A stretch of DNA of 5,581 bases. It comes from CBDTYW01 sp965364735. GTDB lineage: Bacteria > Actinomycetota > Nitriliruptoria > Nitriliruptorales > Nitriliruptoraceae. The notes under the pieces were generated by a model, which searched no databases, had not been told where the DNA came from, and was given only the letters and a program-made list of their open reading frames with translations. Shown in pieces: positions 1-5,561 of this stretch. The first letter of the stretch is position 1. Each line of letters begins with the position of its first letter. The DNA lies in the NCBI GenBank assembly GCA_965364735.1, contig CBDTYW010000238.1, forward strand, positions 1 to 5,581, given 5' to 3'. The translations under genes were made by a program, and so were the position numbers.

Positions 1-1526
1 GCGACGAGTCGTCGCGCGACGGGATGCGCATCGTCATCGAGCTGAAGCGCGGCGAGGACCCCGCCGCAACCCTCGAGAAGCTCTACAAGCTCACCGACCT
101 GCGGACGAACTTCAACGTCAACTGCGTCGCGCTGGTCGACGGGGCGCCGAAGACCCTCGGGCTGGTCGAGCTCATCGAGGTCTACCTCGCCCACCAACGC
201 ATGGTCCTCACCCGCCGCACGGAGCACCGGCTCCGGGTCGCCGAGGCGCGGGCACACATCCTCGAAGGCCTCCTCAAGGCCCTCGACCACCTCGATGAGG
301 TCATCAAGCTCATCCGGGCCTCCGCCTCTGCGTCGGACGCCCGCGAGGGCCTGATGTCGCGCTTCGACATGTCCGAGATCCAGGCCACGGCCGTCCTCGA
401 CATGCAGCTGCGCAAGCTCGCCGCGCTCGAGCGCGCGGCGCTGGAGGACGAGTTCCAGGAGCTGCAGGACCGCATCGCCGGGCTCCGCGCGATCCTCGAC
501 GATCCGGCACGCCTGGACGCTGTGCTCGTCGAGGAGCTCACCGAGATCAAGCGTGTCCACGCGACCCCGCGACGCAGCGCGATCGTCTCTGAGGGCATCA
601 CCGCGGAGGACGTCCTCGTCGGTGGCTCGACCGCCGGGTTCGTCGCGCAGGAAGTCACGGTCATGGTCACCCGCAAGGGCTACCTGAAGTCGCTCTCACG
701 ACGCCGCACCACGCCCGCGCACAAGCACGTCAGCGACCCGCTCGTCGCGGTGATCCGCACCGACACCGACGGCAAGCTGCTGCTGATCGACGCGGACGGC
801 GGCGGCTGGATCATCGCCGTCGGTGACATCCCCGTCGTCAAGGCCAACGCCCGCGGCACGCTCGTCGCCCAGCTGCTCGGCGACGCCCCGACCGTGGGCT
901 TCGCAGGCGCGGTCCCGCTGCCGGTCGGCGAGGCCTTCGACGACGTGACGGTCGTGACCGTGAGCGCGGGCGGCCAGGTCAAGCGCACGGCGGTGGCCGA
1001 GTTCGACACGCCGCAACGCTCGCTCAAGGCCTCCGGCGTCAAGAGCGGCGACCGCATCGTCGGCGCCGCGCTCTGCACCGACGACGACGACCTCGTCCTC
1101 GCGCACTCCGGCGGCTACGTCACCCGCTTCGCTGCCGGGGAGGTCCGCTCCATGGGCCGCTCCGCGGCCGGCGTCGGGGGAATGAAGGTCGCGAAGGGCG
1201 CGGAGATCGTCTCGATGACGGTGCTCGAAGGCGGTGCCGACGAGGGCCACCTGACGATCATCGCTGCCGATGGGGAGGCGAAGCGGGCTCCGCTGTCCGA
1301 CGTCGGGCGCAAGGGGCGCGGCGGCAAGGGCCTGATGACCGGGACGGACCGCCTCGTGTTCGCAGGGGTCGCCGAGGACCTGCACGTCCACGGCGAGCCG
1401 CCGGTGCTCCTTCGACCTGTCGAGGTCGTCGAGACCAAGCGCACCGGCTCGGGCGAGCGGCTCCCGACCCCCGTCTCCGGGCCCGCAGTCGTCGAGCAGA
1501 TCTCACCGGTCACCGAAGAGGGCTGA
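1..1526 (+). CDS. parC: Type IIA DNA topoisomerase A subunit (ParC/GyrA family, probably topoisomerase IV subunit A), 5'-truncated by the window
   Basis: The A subunit breaks and rejoins the gate DNA segment of a cytoplasmic type IIA topoisomerase and works with an ATPase B subunit not in this window. The reading frame is open from base 3 (DESSRDGMRIVIELKRG, a conserved GyrA/ParC segment) to TGA at 1524-1526, giving 507 visible residues. The winged-helix domain with the catalytic tyrosine lies off the left edge. The coiled-coil and C-gate follow (about 170-560; motif IQATAVLDMQLRKLAALER near 378-434), then a beta-pinwheel C-terminal domain from about 600 on. Blade 1 has no canonical GyrA box (QRRGGKG type); a similar RKGRGGKG sits in a late blade at 1308-1331. 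From memory, the C-terminal repeats (GDRIVGAA, VRSMGRSAAGVGGMK) and the tail resemble the Streptomyces ParC-like paralogue more than mycobacterial GyrA. The family is certain; ParC rather than GyrA is inference. Confidence 0.9.
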   Translation, partial: DESSRDGMRIVIELKRGEDPAATLEKLYKLTDLRTNFNVNCVALVDGAPKTLGLVELIEVYLAHQRMVLTRRTEHRLRVAEARAHILEGLLKALDHLDEVIKLIRASASASDAREGLMSRFDMSEIQATAVLDMQLRKLAALERAALEDEFQELQDRIAGLRAILDDPARLDAVLVEELTEIKRVHATPRRSAIVSEGITAEDVLVGGSTAGFVAQEVTVMVTRKGYLKSLSRRRTTPAHKHVSDPLVAVIRTDTDGKLLLIDADGGGWIIAVGDIPVVKANARGTLVAQLLGDAPTVGFAGAVPLPVGEAFDDVTVVTVSAGGQVKRTAVAEFDTPQRSLKASGVKSGDRIVGAALCTDDDDLVLAHSGGYVTRFAAGEVRSMGRSAAGVGGMKVAKGAEIVSMTVLEGGADEGHLTIIAADGEAKRAPLSDVGRKGRGGKGLMTGTDRLVFAGVAEDLHVHGEPPVLLRPVEVVETKRTGSGERLPTPVSGPAVVEQISPVTEEG

Positions 1527-1545
1527 GCCGGCGCTGCGTCAGCCC
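1520..1545. terminator. Candidate bidirectional terminator between convergent genes
   Basis: A perfect 7-bp inverted repeat, GGGCTGA (1520-1526) and TCAGCCC (1539-1545), encloses a 12-nt loop. It contains the stop codons of both convergent genes: TGA of the topoisomerase gene on + and TGA of the dehydrogenase gene on -. There is no T-tract on either side, so it is not a textbook intrinsic terminator. T-poor hairpins at convergent gene ends are common in high-GC actinobacteria. The terminator role is inferred from position and symmetry. Confidence 0.5.
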
Positions 1546-2774
1546 GCGTCGATGACGAGGCGCTGGACGGTGCCGTCGCCGCGTGAGAACCAGAGCGTCC
1601 CGTCGAGCGCGTCGATCGAGGTGAGCTGGGGCTGGGCGCCGAGCACGTCGGTCCAGTCGCGCTCGTCGTTCACGCGGGCCGCATCGAGCAATCGGACGGA
1701 GCGCACGATCCCGGTGCAGAAGTCGCCGTAGAACCAGTGCCCGCGCAGCGAGGTCACCGGGCCCTCGTACGCCGCGCCACCGATGATCGAGCAGCCGTCG
1801 TCGTGGGTGTACTGGGCCACGGGGTCGGTGAGCCCGTCCACCTCGCAGGGGGTCGAGGCGAAGCAGTCGGTGCCTTCGCGGATCGGCCAGCCGTAGTTCA
1901 CGCCCGCCGCCGTCGAGGCGACGAGGTCGACCTCTTCGACGCGGTTCTGGCCGACGTCGGCGATCACGAGGACGTCCGAGCCGTCGGCCGCGACCGAGTA
2001 GGACAGCCGGTACGGGTTGCGCAGCCCGTACGCCCAGACCTCGGCGAGACCGCCACCGTCGACGAAGGGGTTGTCATCCGGGATGGCGTAGCCGTCATCG
2101 ACGTCGACGTCGAGGCGCAGCAGGGCTCCGAGCGGGGTGTTCGTGTCCTGAGCCTGCCCGAACCGGTCGTTCGCCCCGCCGCCGTCCCCGAGCGCGAGCA
2201 CAAGCATCCCGTCGGGGTCGAAGGTGACGGTCCCGCCGTTGTGGTTCGCCGCCGGCTGCGGGTGCGTGAAGATGACCTGGCCGGAGTCGACGTCAACCTC
2301 ACCGTTGACGAGGTCCCACGCCTTGAGGACCGTCTCACCGTCGCGTCCGCTGGAGTGGCTGTAGACACGGGGCCGCTCGTGATCGACCGGCGAGAACGCC
2401 GCACCGAGGAAGCCGCGCTCGCCACCGGTGCTGAGGTCATCACCGAGATCGAGGAAGATCGGGAGCCCGCCCTCGAGGGCGCGAAGCCGGCCGGACTGCT
2501 CGACGACGAAGCGGCGCCCTGACCGTGGATCGCCGACGACCTGCACCGGTGCGTCGAGTCCGTTGGCGACCTCCTCCAGCGACAGGACCAGCTCATCGAG
2601 CGGCGTGGTCTCGCTGGGCTCGGAGGGGTCCGGGGTCGGGTCGGCCGGGACCGCCGTCGCGACGAGCGCAGGGCCCGACGGCGTCGGCGCGACCTCGTCG
2701 CCGGGCGTGCAGCCGGCGAACGCCACGCTCAACCCGACGAACGCGCTTGCCCAGCGAAAGGTCGAAGGGTTCAC
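1539..2774 (-). CDS. PQQ-dependent sugar dehydrogenase family lipoprotein (glucose/sorbosone dehydrogenase, aldose dehydrogenase type)
   Basis: This 411-residue, probably lipid-anchored extracytoplasmic enzyme belongs to the six-bladed beta-propeller family that oxidises aldose sugars with PQQ. The GTG start at 2774 is chosen because a GGAG ribosome site lies 6 nt upstream and a signal peptide follows at once (FRWASAFVGLSVAFAGC, lipobox Cys22, with a less usual Phe at -3). Residues 23-60 are a Pro/Thr/Ser-rich linker. Family motifs in order: VVEQSGRLRAL (90-100), ERGFLGAAFSP (119-129), NHNGG (177-181; His178 is the likely catalytic base), GDGGG (196-200), LGALLRLD (215-222), YGLRNPYR (249-256; Arg252 a likely cofactor ligand), ADVGQN (272-277), NYGWP (293-297) and FYGDFCTG (348-355). 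Cysteines 304, 310, 328 and 353 could form disulfides. The family is clear; substrate and actual PQQ use are not shown. A longer start at 2990 would add 72 residues that do not look like protein. Confidence 0.9.
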   Translation of the reverse strand: MNPSTFRWASAFVGLSVAFAGCTPGDEVAPTPSGPALVATAVPADPTPDPSEPSETTPLDELVLSLEEVANGLDAPVQVVGDPRSGRRFVVEQSGRLRALEGGLPIFLDLGDDLSTGGERGFLGAAFSPVDHERPRVYSHSSGRDGETVLKAWDLVNGEVDVDSGQVIFTHPQPAANHNGGTVTFDPDGMLVLALGDGGGANDRFGQAQDTNTPLGALLRLDVDVDDGYAIPDDNPFVDGGGLAEVWAYGLRNPYRLSYSVAADGSDVLVIADVGQNRVEEVDLVASTAAGVNYGWPIREGTDCFASTPCEVDGLTDPVAQYTHDDGCSIIGGAAYEGPVTSLRGHWFYGDFCTGIVRSVRLLDAARVNDERDWTDVLGAQPQLTSIDALDGTLWFSRGDGTVQRLVIDAG

Positions 2775-2821
2775 GTCCGGCTCCAGGGCGTCGGCGGGGC
2801 GGCTTCTCGCGATGGGAGCAC
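2771..2821 (-). CDS. Candidate 16-codon leader ORF upstream of and overlapping the dehydrogenase start
   Basis: A GTG at 2821-2819, preceded by GGAG with the same 6-nt spacing as the dehydrogenase gene, opens a short frame encoding VLPSREAAPPTPWSRT. It ends in TGA at 2773-2771, which overlaps the dehydrogenase GTG start (2774-2772) as GTGA, the usual geometry of translational coupling. The initiation region is a perfect 13-bp copy of the dehydrogenase's own. The first residues also match loosely (V-x-P-S against V-N-P-S), which suggests a local duplication. The peptide has no recognisable domain. It could be a coupled leader, or simply the by-product of a duplicated DNA site; translation is inference only. 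Confidence 0.25.
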   Translation of the reverse strand: MLPSREAAPPTPWSRT

Positions 2822-2831
2822 GTCCGGCTCC
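2772..2831. repeat. 13-bp perfect direct repeat covering ribosome site and start codon (two copies, 47 bp apart)
   Basis: On the - strand GGAGCCGGACGTG occurs at 2831-2819 and again at 2784-2772. The downstream copy is the Shine-Dalgarno, spacer and GTG of the dehydrogenase gene. The 10 bases after each copy agree at 6 positions, while the bases before do not align. A 13-mer repeating by chance in a region of this size is improbable even at high GC. It may be a duplicated initiation region or a pair of protein-binding sites. Confidence 0.75.
2781..2786 (-). promoter_or_regulatory. Ribosome binding site of the dehydrogenase gene
   Basis: On the - strand the sequence reads CTGGAG, then CCGGAC, then the GTG start at 2774. 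GGAG with 6-nt spacing is a good Shine-Dalgarno match and is what fixes the start. The signal peptide beginning directly after this GTG supports the choice. Confidence 0.7.
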
Positions 2832-2893
2832 GTCGCCGCCCACCCCGTTCAGTGCCGTGCGCCCAGCGATCGGCCAGCATGACGCTCCGTGAC

Positions 2894-2913
2894 CGTCGTT
2901 GCACGCAACGTCG
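2894..2913. promoter_or_regulatory. Candidate operator: 20-bp near-perfect palindrome
   Basis: The core CGTTGC-AC-GCAACG (2897-2910) has 6-bp perfect arms around a 2-bp centre. Beyond one T/T mismatch the symmetry continues for two more base pairs (2894-2895 with 2912-2913). It lies about 120 bp upstream of the dehydrogenase start and about 195 bp upstream of the rpf-like start. This is a size and position typical of a dimeric repressor site such as TetR, LacI or GntR types. No regulator gene lies in the window, so the binding protein is unknown. It lacks the GAAC/GTTC half-sites of an actinobacterial LexA box. Confidence 0.4.
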
Positions 2914-3045
2914 ACATTCCGGACAGGAGATCGGCCGCACTGCCCCATGGACCGCACAGGGGGGTGGCGATCGTCGTCCCGGTCCGTCACGGTTCACCCC
3001 GCAGGTCGTTGGAACAACAACTCACCACGTCGCTGCCCGTCCGGC

Positions 3046-3063
3046 GCTGCACTGCTCTGCAGC
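3046..3063 (+). other. Short inverted repeat in the probable 5' leader of the Rpf gene
   Basis: GCTGCA (3046-3051) and TGCAGC (3058-3063) are perfect 6-bp arms around a 6-nt loop. They end 45 bp before the ATG at 3109. It could be a leader RNA hairpin or a protein-binding site; at this size chance is also possible. Confidence 0.25.
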
Positions 3064-3094
3064 CCGCCCAGGACGGCTCACCCTCCCCCGACAC

Positions 3095-3098
3095 GAGG
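3095..3098 (+). promoter_or_regulatory. Ribosome binding site of the Rpf-like gene
   Basis: GAGG lies 10 nt before the ATG at 3109, slightly long but usable spacing. It supports this start over upstream in-frame candidates such as the ATG at 2947, which lack a signal peptide at the right place. Confidence 0.5.
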
Positions 3099-3108
3099 TC
3101 CTTGCCGC

Positions 3109-3732
3109 ATGGCGTTCCCCGCTCGCCCCCAGTCCTCCCGCGCCAACCGCATCATCGCCGCCGTCCTCCTCGCGTTCTCGCTCGTCGCCGGTGCCCTCGT
3201 CACCGTCTCCGTCTCCACGGCGCGCCGCGACGCGGCGGCTGTCCGTGCCCTCGCGGGCCAGCAGGACATGCTCCTCGTCGCCGCCGCCGCGAACGAGGTC
3301 CGCCTCATCGGGGTCGCCTCGATCGAGCCGGCCGACTCCGCGATGGTCACCACCATCGACACGTTCCTCGTGATGGAAGAAGCGGCCGTCCTGGCCGAGT
3401 CCGCCAACGTGGATCGTGTCAACCTGGTCGACGCCTACCTCGCCGCGATGCGCCGCGAGCTCCATCGAGCGCCGGCCGTACCCTCCGGCTCCGTGTGGGA
3501 CCGCCTCGCGAAGTGCGAGTCGAACAACCGCTGGTCCTACAACGGCGGCTCGGGCTTCGACGGTGGGCTCCAGTTCCACCCCAAGACGTGGACGGCCTAC
3601 AAGCTCGACGGCTACCCCACCTACGCCTGGCAAGCGACGCGCGAGCAGCAGATCGCCGCTGCCGAGCGTGTCCTTGAGGTCCAGGGCTGGGGCGCCTGGC
3701 CGGCCTGCTCGCGCAAGCTCGGCCTGCGCTGA
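3109..3732 (+). CDS. Resuscitation-promoting-factor (Rpf) domain protein, transglycosylase-like peptidoglycan hydrolase
   Basis: Rpf enzymes are muralytic: they cleave the glycan strands of peptidoglycan outside the membrane and promote regrowth of dormant actinobacterial cells. This protein has 207 residues. A short Arg-containing N-terminus and a hydrophobic segment (about 15-37) form a signal peptide or signal anchor. A helical, Ala/Val/Glu-rich stretch (about 38-122) has no domain I recognise. The Rpf domain fills residues 128-203: VWDRLAKCESNNRW carries the catalytic Glu137, followed by GGLQFHPKTW, REQQIAAAERVLEVQGWGAWPAC and a short tail. Cys136 and Cys200 are spaced as the disulfide pair of mycobacterial RpfB (64 residues apart, by family knowledge). 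No LysM, G5 or DUF348 domain is present, so this is a compact form. The start is set by the ribosome site and the signal segment. The gene diverges from the dehydrogenase gene and converges on the NHEJ operon. Confidence 0.92.
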   Translation: MAFPARPQSSRANRIIAAVLLAFSLVAGALVTVSVSTARRDAAAVRALAGQQDMLLVAAAANEVRLIGVASIEPADSAMVTTIDTFLVMEEAAVLAESANVDRVNLVDAYLAAMRRELHRAPAVPSGSVWDRLAKCESNNRWSYNGGSGFDGGLQFHPKTWTAYKLDGYPTYAWQATREQQIAAAERVLEVQGWGAWPACSRKLGLR

Positions 3733-3752
3733 GCGGTCCTCGGGCCGTCAGC
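3728..3752. terminator. Candidate bidirectional terminator between the Rpf and ligD genes
   Basis: The outer stem GCTGA/TCAGC (3728-3732 with 3748-3752) contains both opposing TGA stop codons. After a single bulged G (3733) an inner stem of five pairs (3734-3738 with 3743-3747, one of them G-U) closes a 4-nt loop, about ten base pairs in all. No T-tract follows on either strand. Position between convergent genes 15 bp apart makes a termination role likely. Confidence 0.55.
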
Positions 3753-4668
3753 CCAGCGTCGGCAGCTGCTGCTCGACGGTCTCGACCTCGGCGAACAGGT
3801 CACCGTGCACCTCGACGCGTGCGAGGACCTCGTGCATGTCGAAGCTCAGCTGGGTCGGGTCCTCGTCGGCGACCGCCTGCTCGACCTCCTCCCATGTGAC
3901 GGGGGTCGATGCGGTGGGCCGCTCCTTCGCGCGCAGGGAGTAGACGCTGACCGTCGTCTTCGTGAGGGAGTTCTGCGACCAGTCGATGAAGACCTTGCCG
4001 ACGCGCTCCTTCTTGGCCATGTTCGTCAGCACGTCGTCGGGGTGCACGCGGGCGAGGAGCTCGCCGATCGCGAGCGCGAACGACCGGGTCGTGTCGTAGT
4101 CGACGGGGGTGTTGACCGGCACGTAGACCTGCAGGCCCTTGGAGCCTGAGGTCTTCGGGACGCCGGTGAGCCCCAGCCGGTCGAAGACCTCACGCAGCCA
4201 CAGCGCGACCTGGCCGCAGCCGACGACGTCGACGCCCTCACCCGGGTCGAGGTCAAACACGACGCAGGTCGGCGTGAACGTGTCCGGCCCGCGGGCGAGC
4301 GAGGAGTGCAGCTCCAGCGAGGCCATGTTCGCGACCCACGCCAGAGCGGCCACGGAGTCGATGTCGCAGTGATCAACCACCTTGTCCTTGCCCTCACGGC
4401 CGAGCCGGACCGTGCCGACGAAGTCCGGCGCATGCGACGGGCAGCGCTTCTCGAAGAACGGCTTCGCGTGGATGCCGTCCGGAAACCGCTTCATCGTGAG
4501 CGGGCGCCCGCTGAGGTGCGGCAGCAGCGCCGGGGCGATCTTGACGTAGTAGTCGATGATCGCCGCCTTGGTGATGGCGGGACCATCAGCGGTGGCGGGG
4601 TAGAGGACCTTGTCGAGGTTTGAGAGCGACAGCTCCTGGCCCGCGATCGTGACGGTCGTCCTGCTCAC
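3748..4668 (-). CDS. ligD: Stand-alone LigD-type NHEJ polymerase domain protein (archaeo-eukaryotic primase superfamily)
   Basis: This 306-residue protein is the polymerase (PolDom) module of bacterial non-homologous end joining, which fills gaps at broken DNA ends, in known homologues with a preference for ribonucleotides. Visible motifs: NLDKVLYP (17-24) with Lys20 and Lys34, likely counterparts of the 5'-phosphate-contacting lysines of M. tuberculosis LigD; SGRPLTMKRFPDG (53-65); LELH (118-121) with His121; VFDLDPGEG with metal-binding Asp139 and Asp141; SGSKGLQVYVP (174-184); and VFIDWSQN (227-233) with the third carboxylate Asp229. Position 180 is Gln where mycobacterial LigD has His, probably a subfamily trait. 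The length is that of PolDom alone: no nuclease and no ATP-dependent ligase domain, so sealing needs a ligase encoded elsewhere. The start is GTG at 4668, overlapping the ku stop as GTGA; only a weak purine-rich site (GAAGAAG) precedes it, so translational coupling to ku is likely. Confidence 0.93.
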   Translation of the reverse strand: MSRTTVTIAGQELSLSNLDKVLYPATADGPAITKAAIIDYYVKIAPALLPHLSGRPLTMKRFPDGIHAKPFFEKRCPSHAPDFVGTVRLGREGKDKVVDHCDIDSVAALAWVANMASLELHSSLARGPDTFTPTCVVFDLDPGEGVDVVGCGQVALWLREVFDRLGLTGVPKTSGSKGLQVYVPVNTPVDYDTTRSFALAIGELLARVHPDDVLTNMAKKERVGKVFIDWSQNSLTKTTVSVYSLRAKERPTASTPVTWEEVEQAVADEDPTQLSFDMHEVLARVEVHGDLFAEVETVEQQLPTLG

Positions 4669-5501
4669 GCGGACTTCTTCGCCGGCTTCCGCTTCTTCTT
4701 CTTGTCACCTTCGCCGCCCTTGGCCGCCTTGAGGCTGGCCTCGAGCGCGGCCATGAGGTCCACGACGTCCCCGGACTCCCGCTCGGCCTCGGGCGCGGCG
4801 ACGATCTCCTCGCCGGCGGCCTTCTGCTCGATGAGCCCGAGGACCTCCTCGCGGTAGGTGTCCTTGTACTTCTCGGGCGTCCAGTCGCTGGTGAGCGACT
4901 CGATGAGCTGCTCGGCCATGAGGACCTCGCGGTCCGAGACCTCGACGTCGTCGCCCGGCAGGGAGTCGGCGAAGGACTCGACCTTGATCACCTCGTCGTC
5001 GTAGACCATCGTGGAGACCGCGAGCGCGTCGCCGATCGGGCGGATGGCGGCGAGGTACTGCTTGGAGCGCAGCACGAACCTGGCGATGCCGACCTTCTCG
5101 CTCTTCACGAGCGCCTCGTGCAGGAGCTTGTAGGGCTTCATCGCGTTGGGCTCGGGCAGGAGGTAGTACGGCGAGTCGAAGAAGATCGGGTCGATCTCGT
5201 GGATGTCGACGAAGTCCTCGAGGTCGATCGAGCGTGACGCCTTCGGGTTCAGCGCCTTGAGCTCCTCCGGGGAGATCACGACGTAGCGGTCCGGCGCGAT
5301 CTCGTAGCCCTTGACGATCTCGGACTGCTCCACGATCTCGCCGTCCTCCTGGGCGACCTTCTTGTGACGGATGCGCGAGTTGTCCTCGCCCCGCAGCTCC
5401 CGGAACGACACGTTCTGCTTGCGCACGGCGGTCACGAGCTTGATCGGGATGTTGACCAGCCCGAACGAGATCGCTCCGCTCCAGATCGACCGTGGTGCCA
5501 T
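4665..5501 (-). CDS. ku: DNA end-binding protein Ku
   Basis: Bacterial Ku is a homodimeric ring that threads onto double-strand break ends and recruits LigD for non-homologous end joining. The 278 residues are of usual length. The N-terminus APRSIWSGAISFGLVNIPIKL is the family signature. The Ku core beta-barrel spans roughly residues 10-200, including DNSRIRHKK (40-48), the GYEI segment (65-68), YYLLPEP (112-118) and GIARFVLRSKQYL (138-150). The minimal C-terminal region VVDLMAALEASLKAAK (246-261) is the part linked to LigD contact in studied homologues. A basic tail, KKKKRKPAKK (267-276), matches the lysine-rich extensions of actinobacterial Ku that add DNA binding. ATG at 5501 is fixed by the signature; only a weak GGA lies upstream. 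It is the first gene of a two-gene operon, its stop overlapping the polymerase start. Confidence 0.96.
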   Translation of the reverse strand: MAPRSIWSGAISFGLVNIPIKLVTAVRKQNVSFRELRGEDNSRIRHKKVAQEDGEIVEQSEIVKGYEIAPDRYVVISPEELKALNPKASRSIDLEDFVDIHEIDPIFFDSPYYLLPEPNAMKPYKLLHEALVKSEKVGIARFVLRSKQYLAAIRPIGDALAVSTMVYDDEVIKVESFADSLPGDDVEVSDREVLMAEQLIESLTSDWTPEKYKDTYREEVLGLIEQKAAGEEIVAAPEAERESGDVVDLMAALEASLKAAKGGEGDKKKKRKPAKKSA

Positions 5502-5537
5502 GGTGCGCGTCCGTTCTTGAGTCGGCGTCGACGGCCA

Positions 5538-5559
5538 GTGTCCCTCACGACCCTGACAC
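5538..5559. promoter_or_regulatory. Inverted repeat upstream of ku, possible operator
   Basis: GTGTC (5538-5542) and GACAC (5555-5559) are 5-bp arms separated by 12 bp, ending 37 bp before the ku start codon. The spacing would suit a dimeric regulator, but the arms are short and chance is a real alternative. No clear -10/-35 elements are visible in the 80 bp available. Confidence 0.2.
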
Positions 5560-5561
5560 GC

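Larger units (their letters stand above)
2775..3108. other. Divergent intergenic region between the dehydrogenase and Rpf genes
   Basis: This 334-bp stretch must carry the promoters of both flanking genes. I cannot recognise convincing -35/-10 pairs for either one. It contains the 13-bp direct repeat and possible leader ORF near the dehydrogenase, a strong palindrome at 2894-2913, a short hairpin at 3046-3063 and the Rpf ribosome site at 3095-3098. Open frames cross it as upstream extensions of both genes, but their composition (runs of Arg, Pro and Ser, no family motifs) does not look like coding sequence. The c-di-AMP (ydaO) riboswitch often found before actinobacterial rpf genes is not apparent. 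Confidence 0.6.

Noticed and set aside
696..1391. Long open frames on the - strand inside the topoisomerase gene
   Set aside because: They are antisense to a well-conserved CDS, their translations carry no family motif, and high GC makes such spurious frames common.
2868..2936. 8-bp direct repeat GATCGGCC (2868-2875 and 2929-2936)
   Set aside because: Too short to stand out from chance in GC-rich sequence and not placed at a recognisable promoter.
2775..2990. 72-residue N-terminal extension of the dehydrogenase from an ATG at 2990
   Set aside because: It would place a Lys-free, Arg/Pro/Gly-rich stretch before a clear signal peptide and lipobox; the GTG at 2774 has a good ribosome site and puts the signal peptide at the true N-terminus.
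3011..3031. ECF sigma-factor promoter (GGAAC ... CGTC) upstream of the Rpf-like gene
   Set aside because: The spacing between the two elements is 12 bp, too short for the usual 16-17 bp.
2899..3108. Upstream starts for the Rpf-like gene (TTG at 2899, ATG at 2947)
   Set aside because: The added residues have no protein-like pattern and would bury the signal segment internally; ATG 3109 has a GAGG site and is followed by the hydrophobic segment.
2775..3108. c-di-AMP (ydaO-type) riboswitch before the rpf-like gene
   Set aside because: Such riboswitches often precede actinobacterial rpf genes, so I looked for the conserved blocks. Only a loose GGGGTGAA on the wrong (-) strand is present and the rest of the motif is missing.
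2525..3677. Arg/Pro/Ser-rich + strand frames across the dehydrogenase 5' end, the intergenic region and the Rpf gene
   Set aside because: They are out-of-frame shadows of real genes with biased composition and no recognisable domains.
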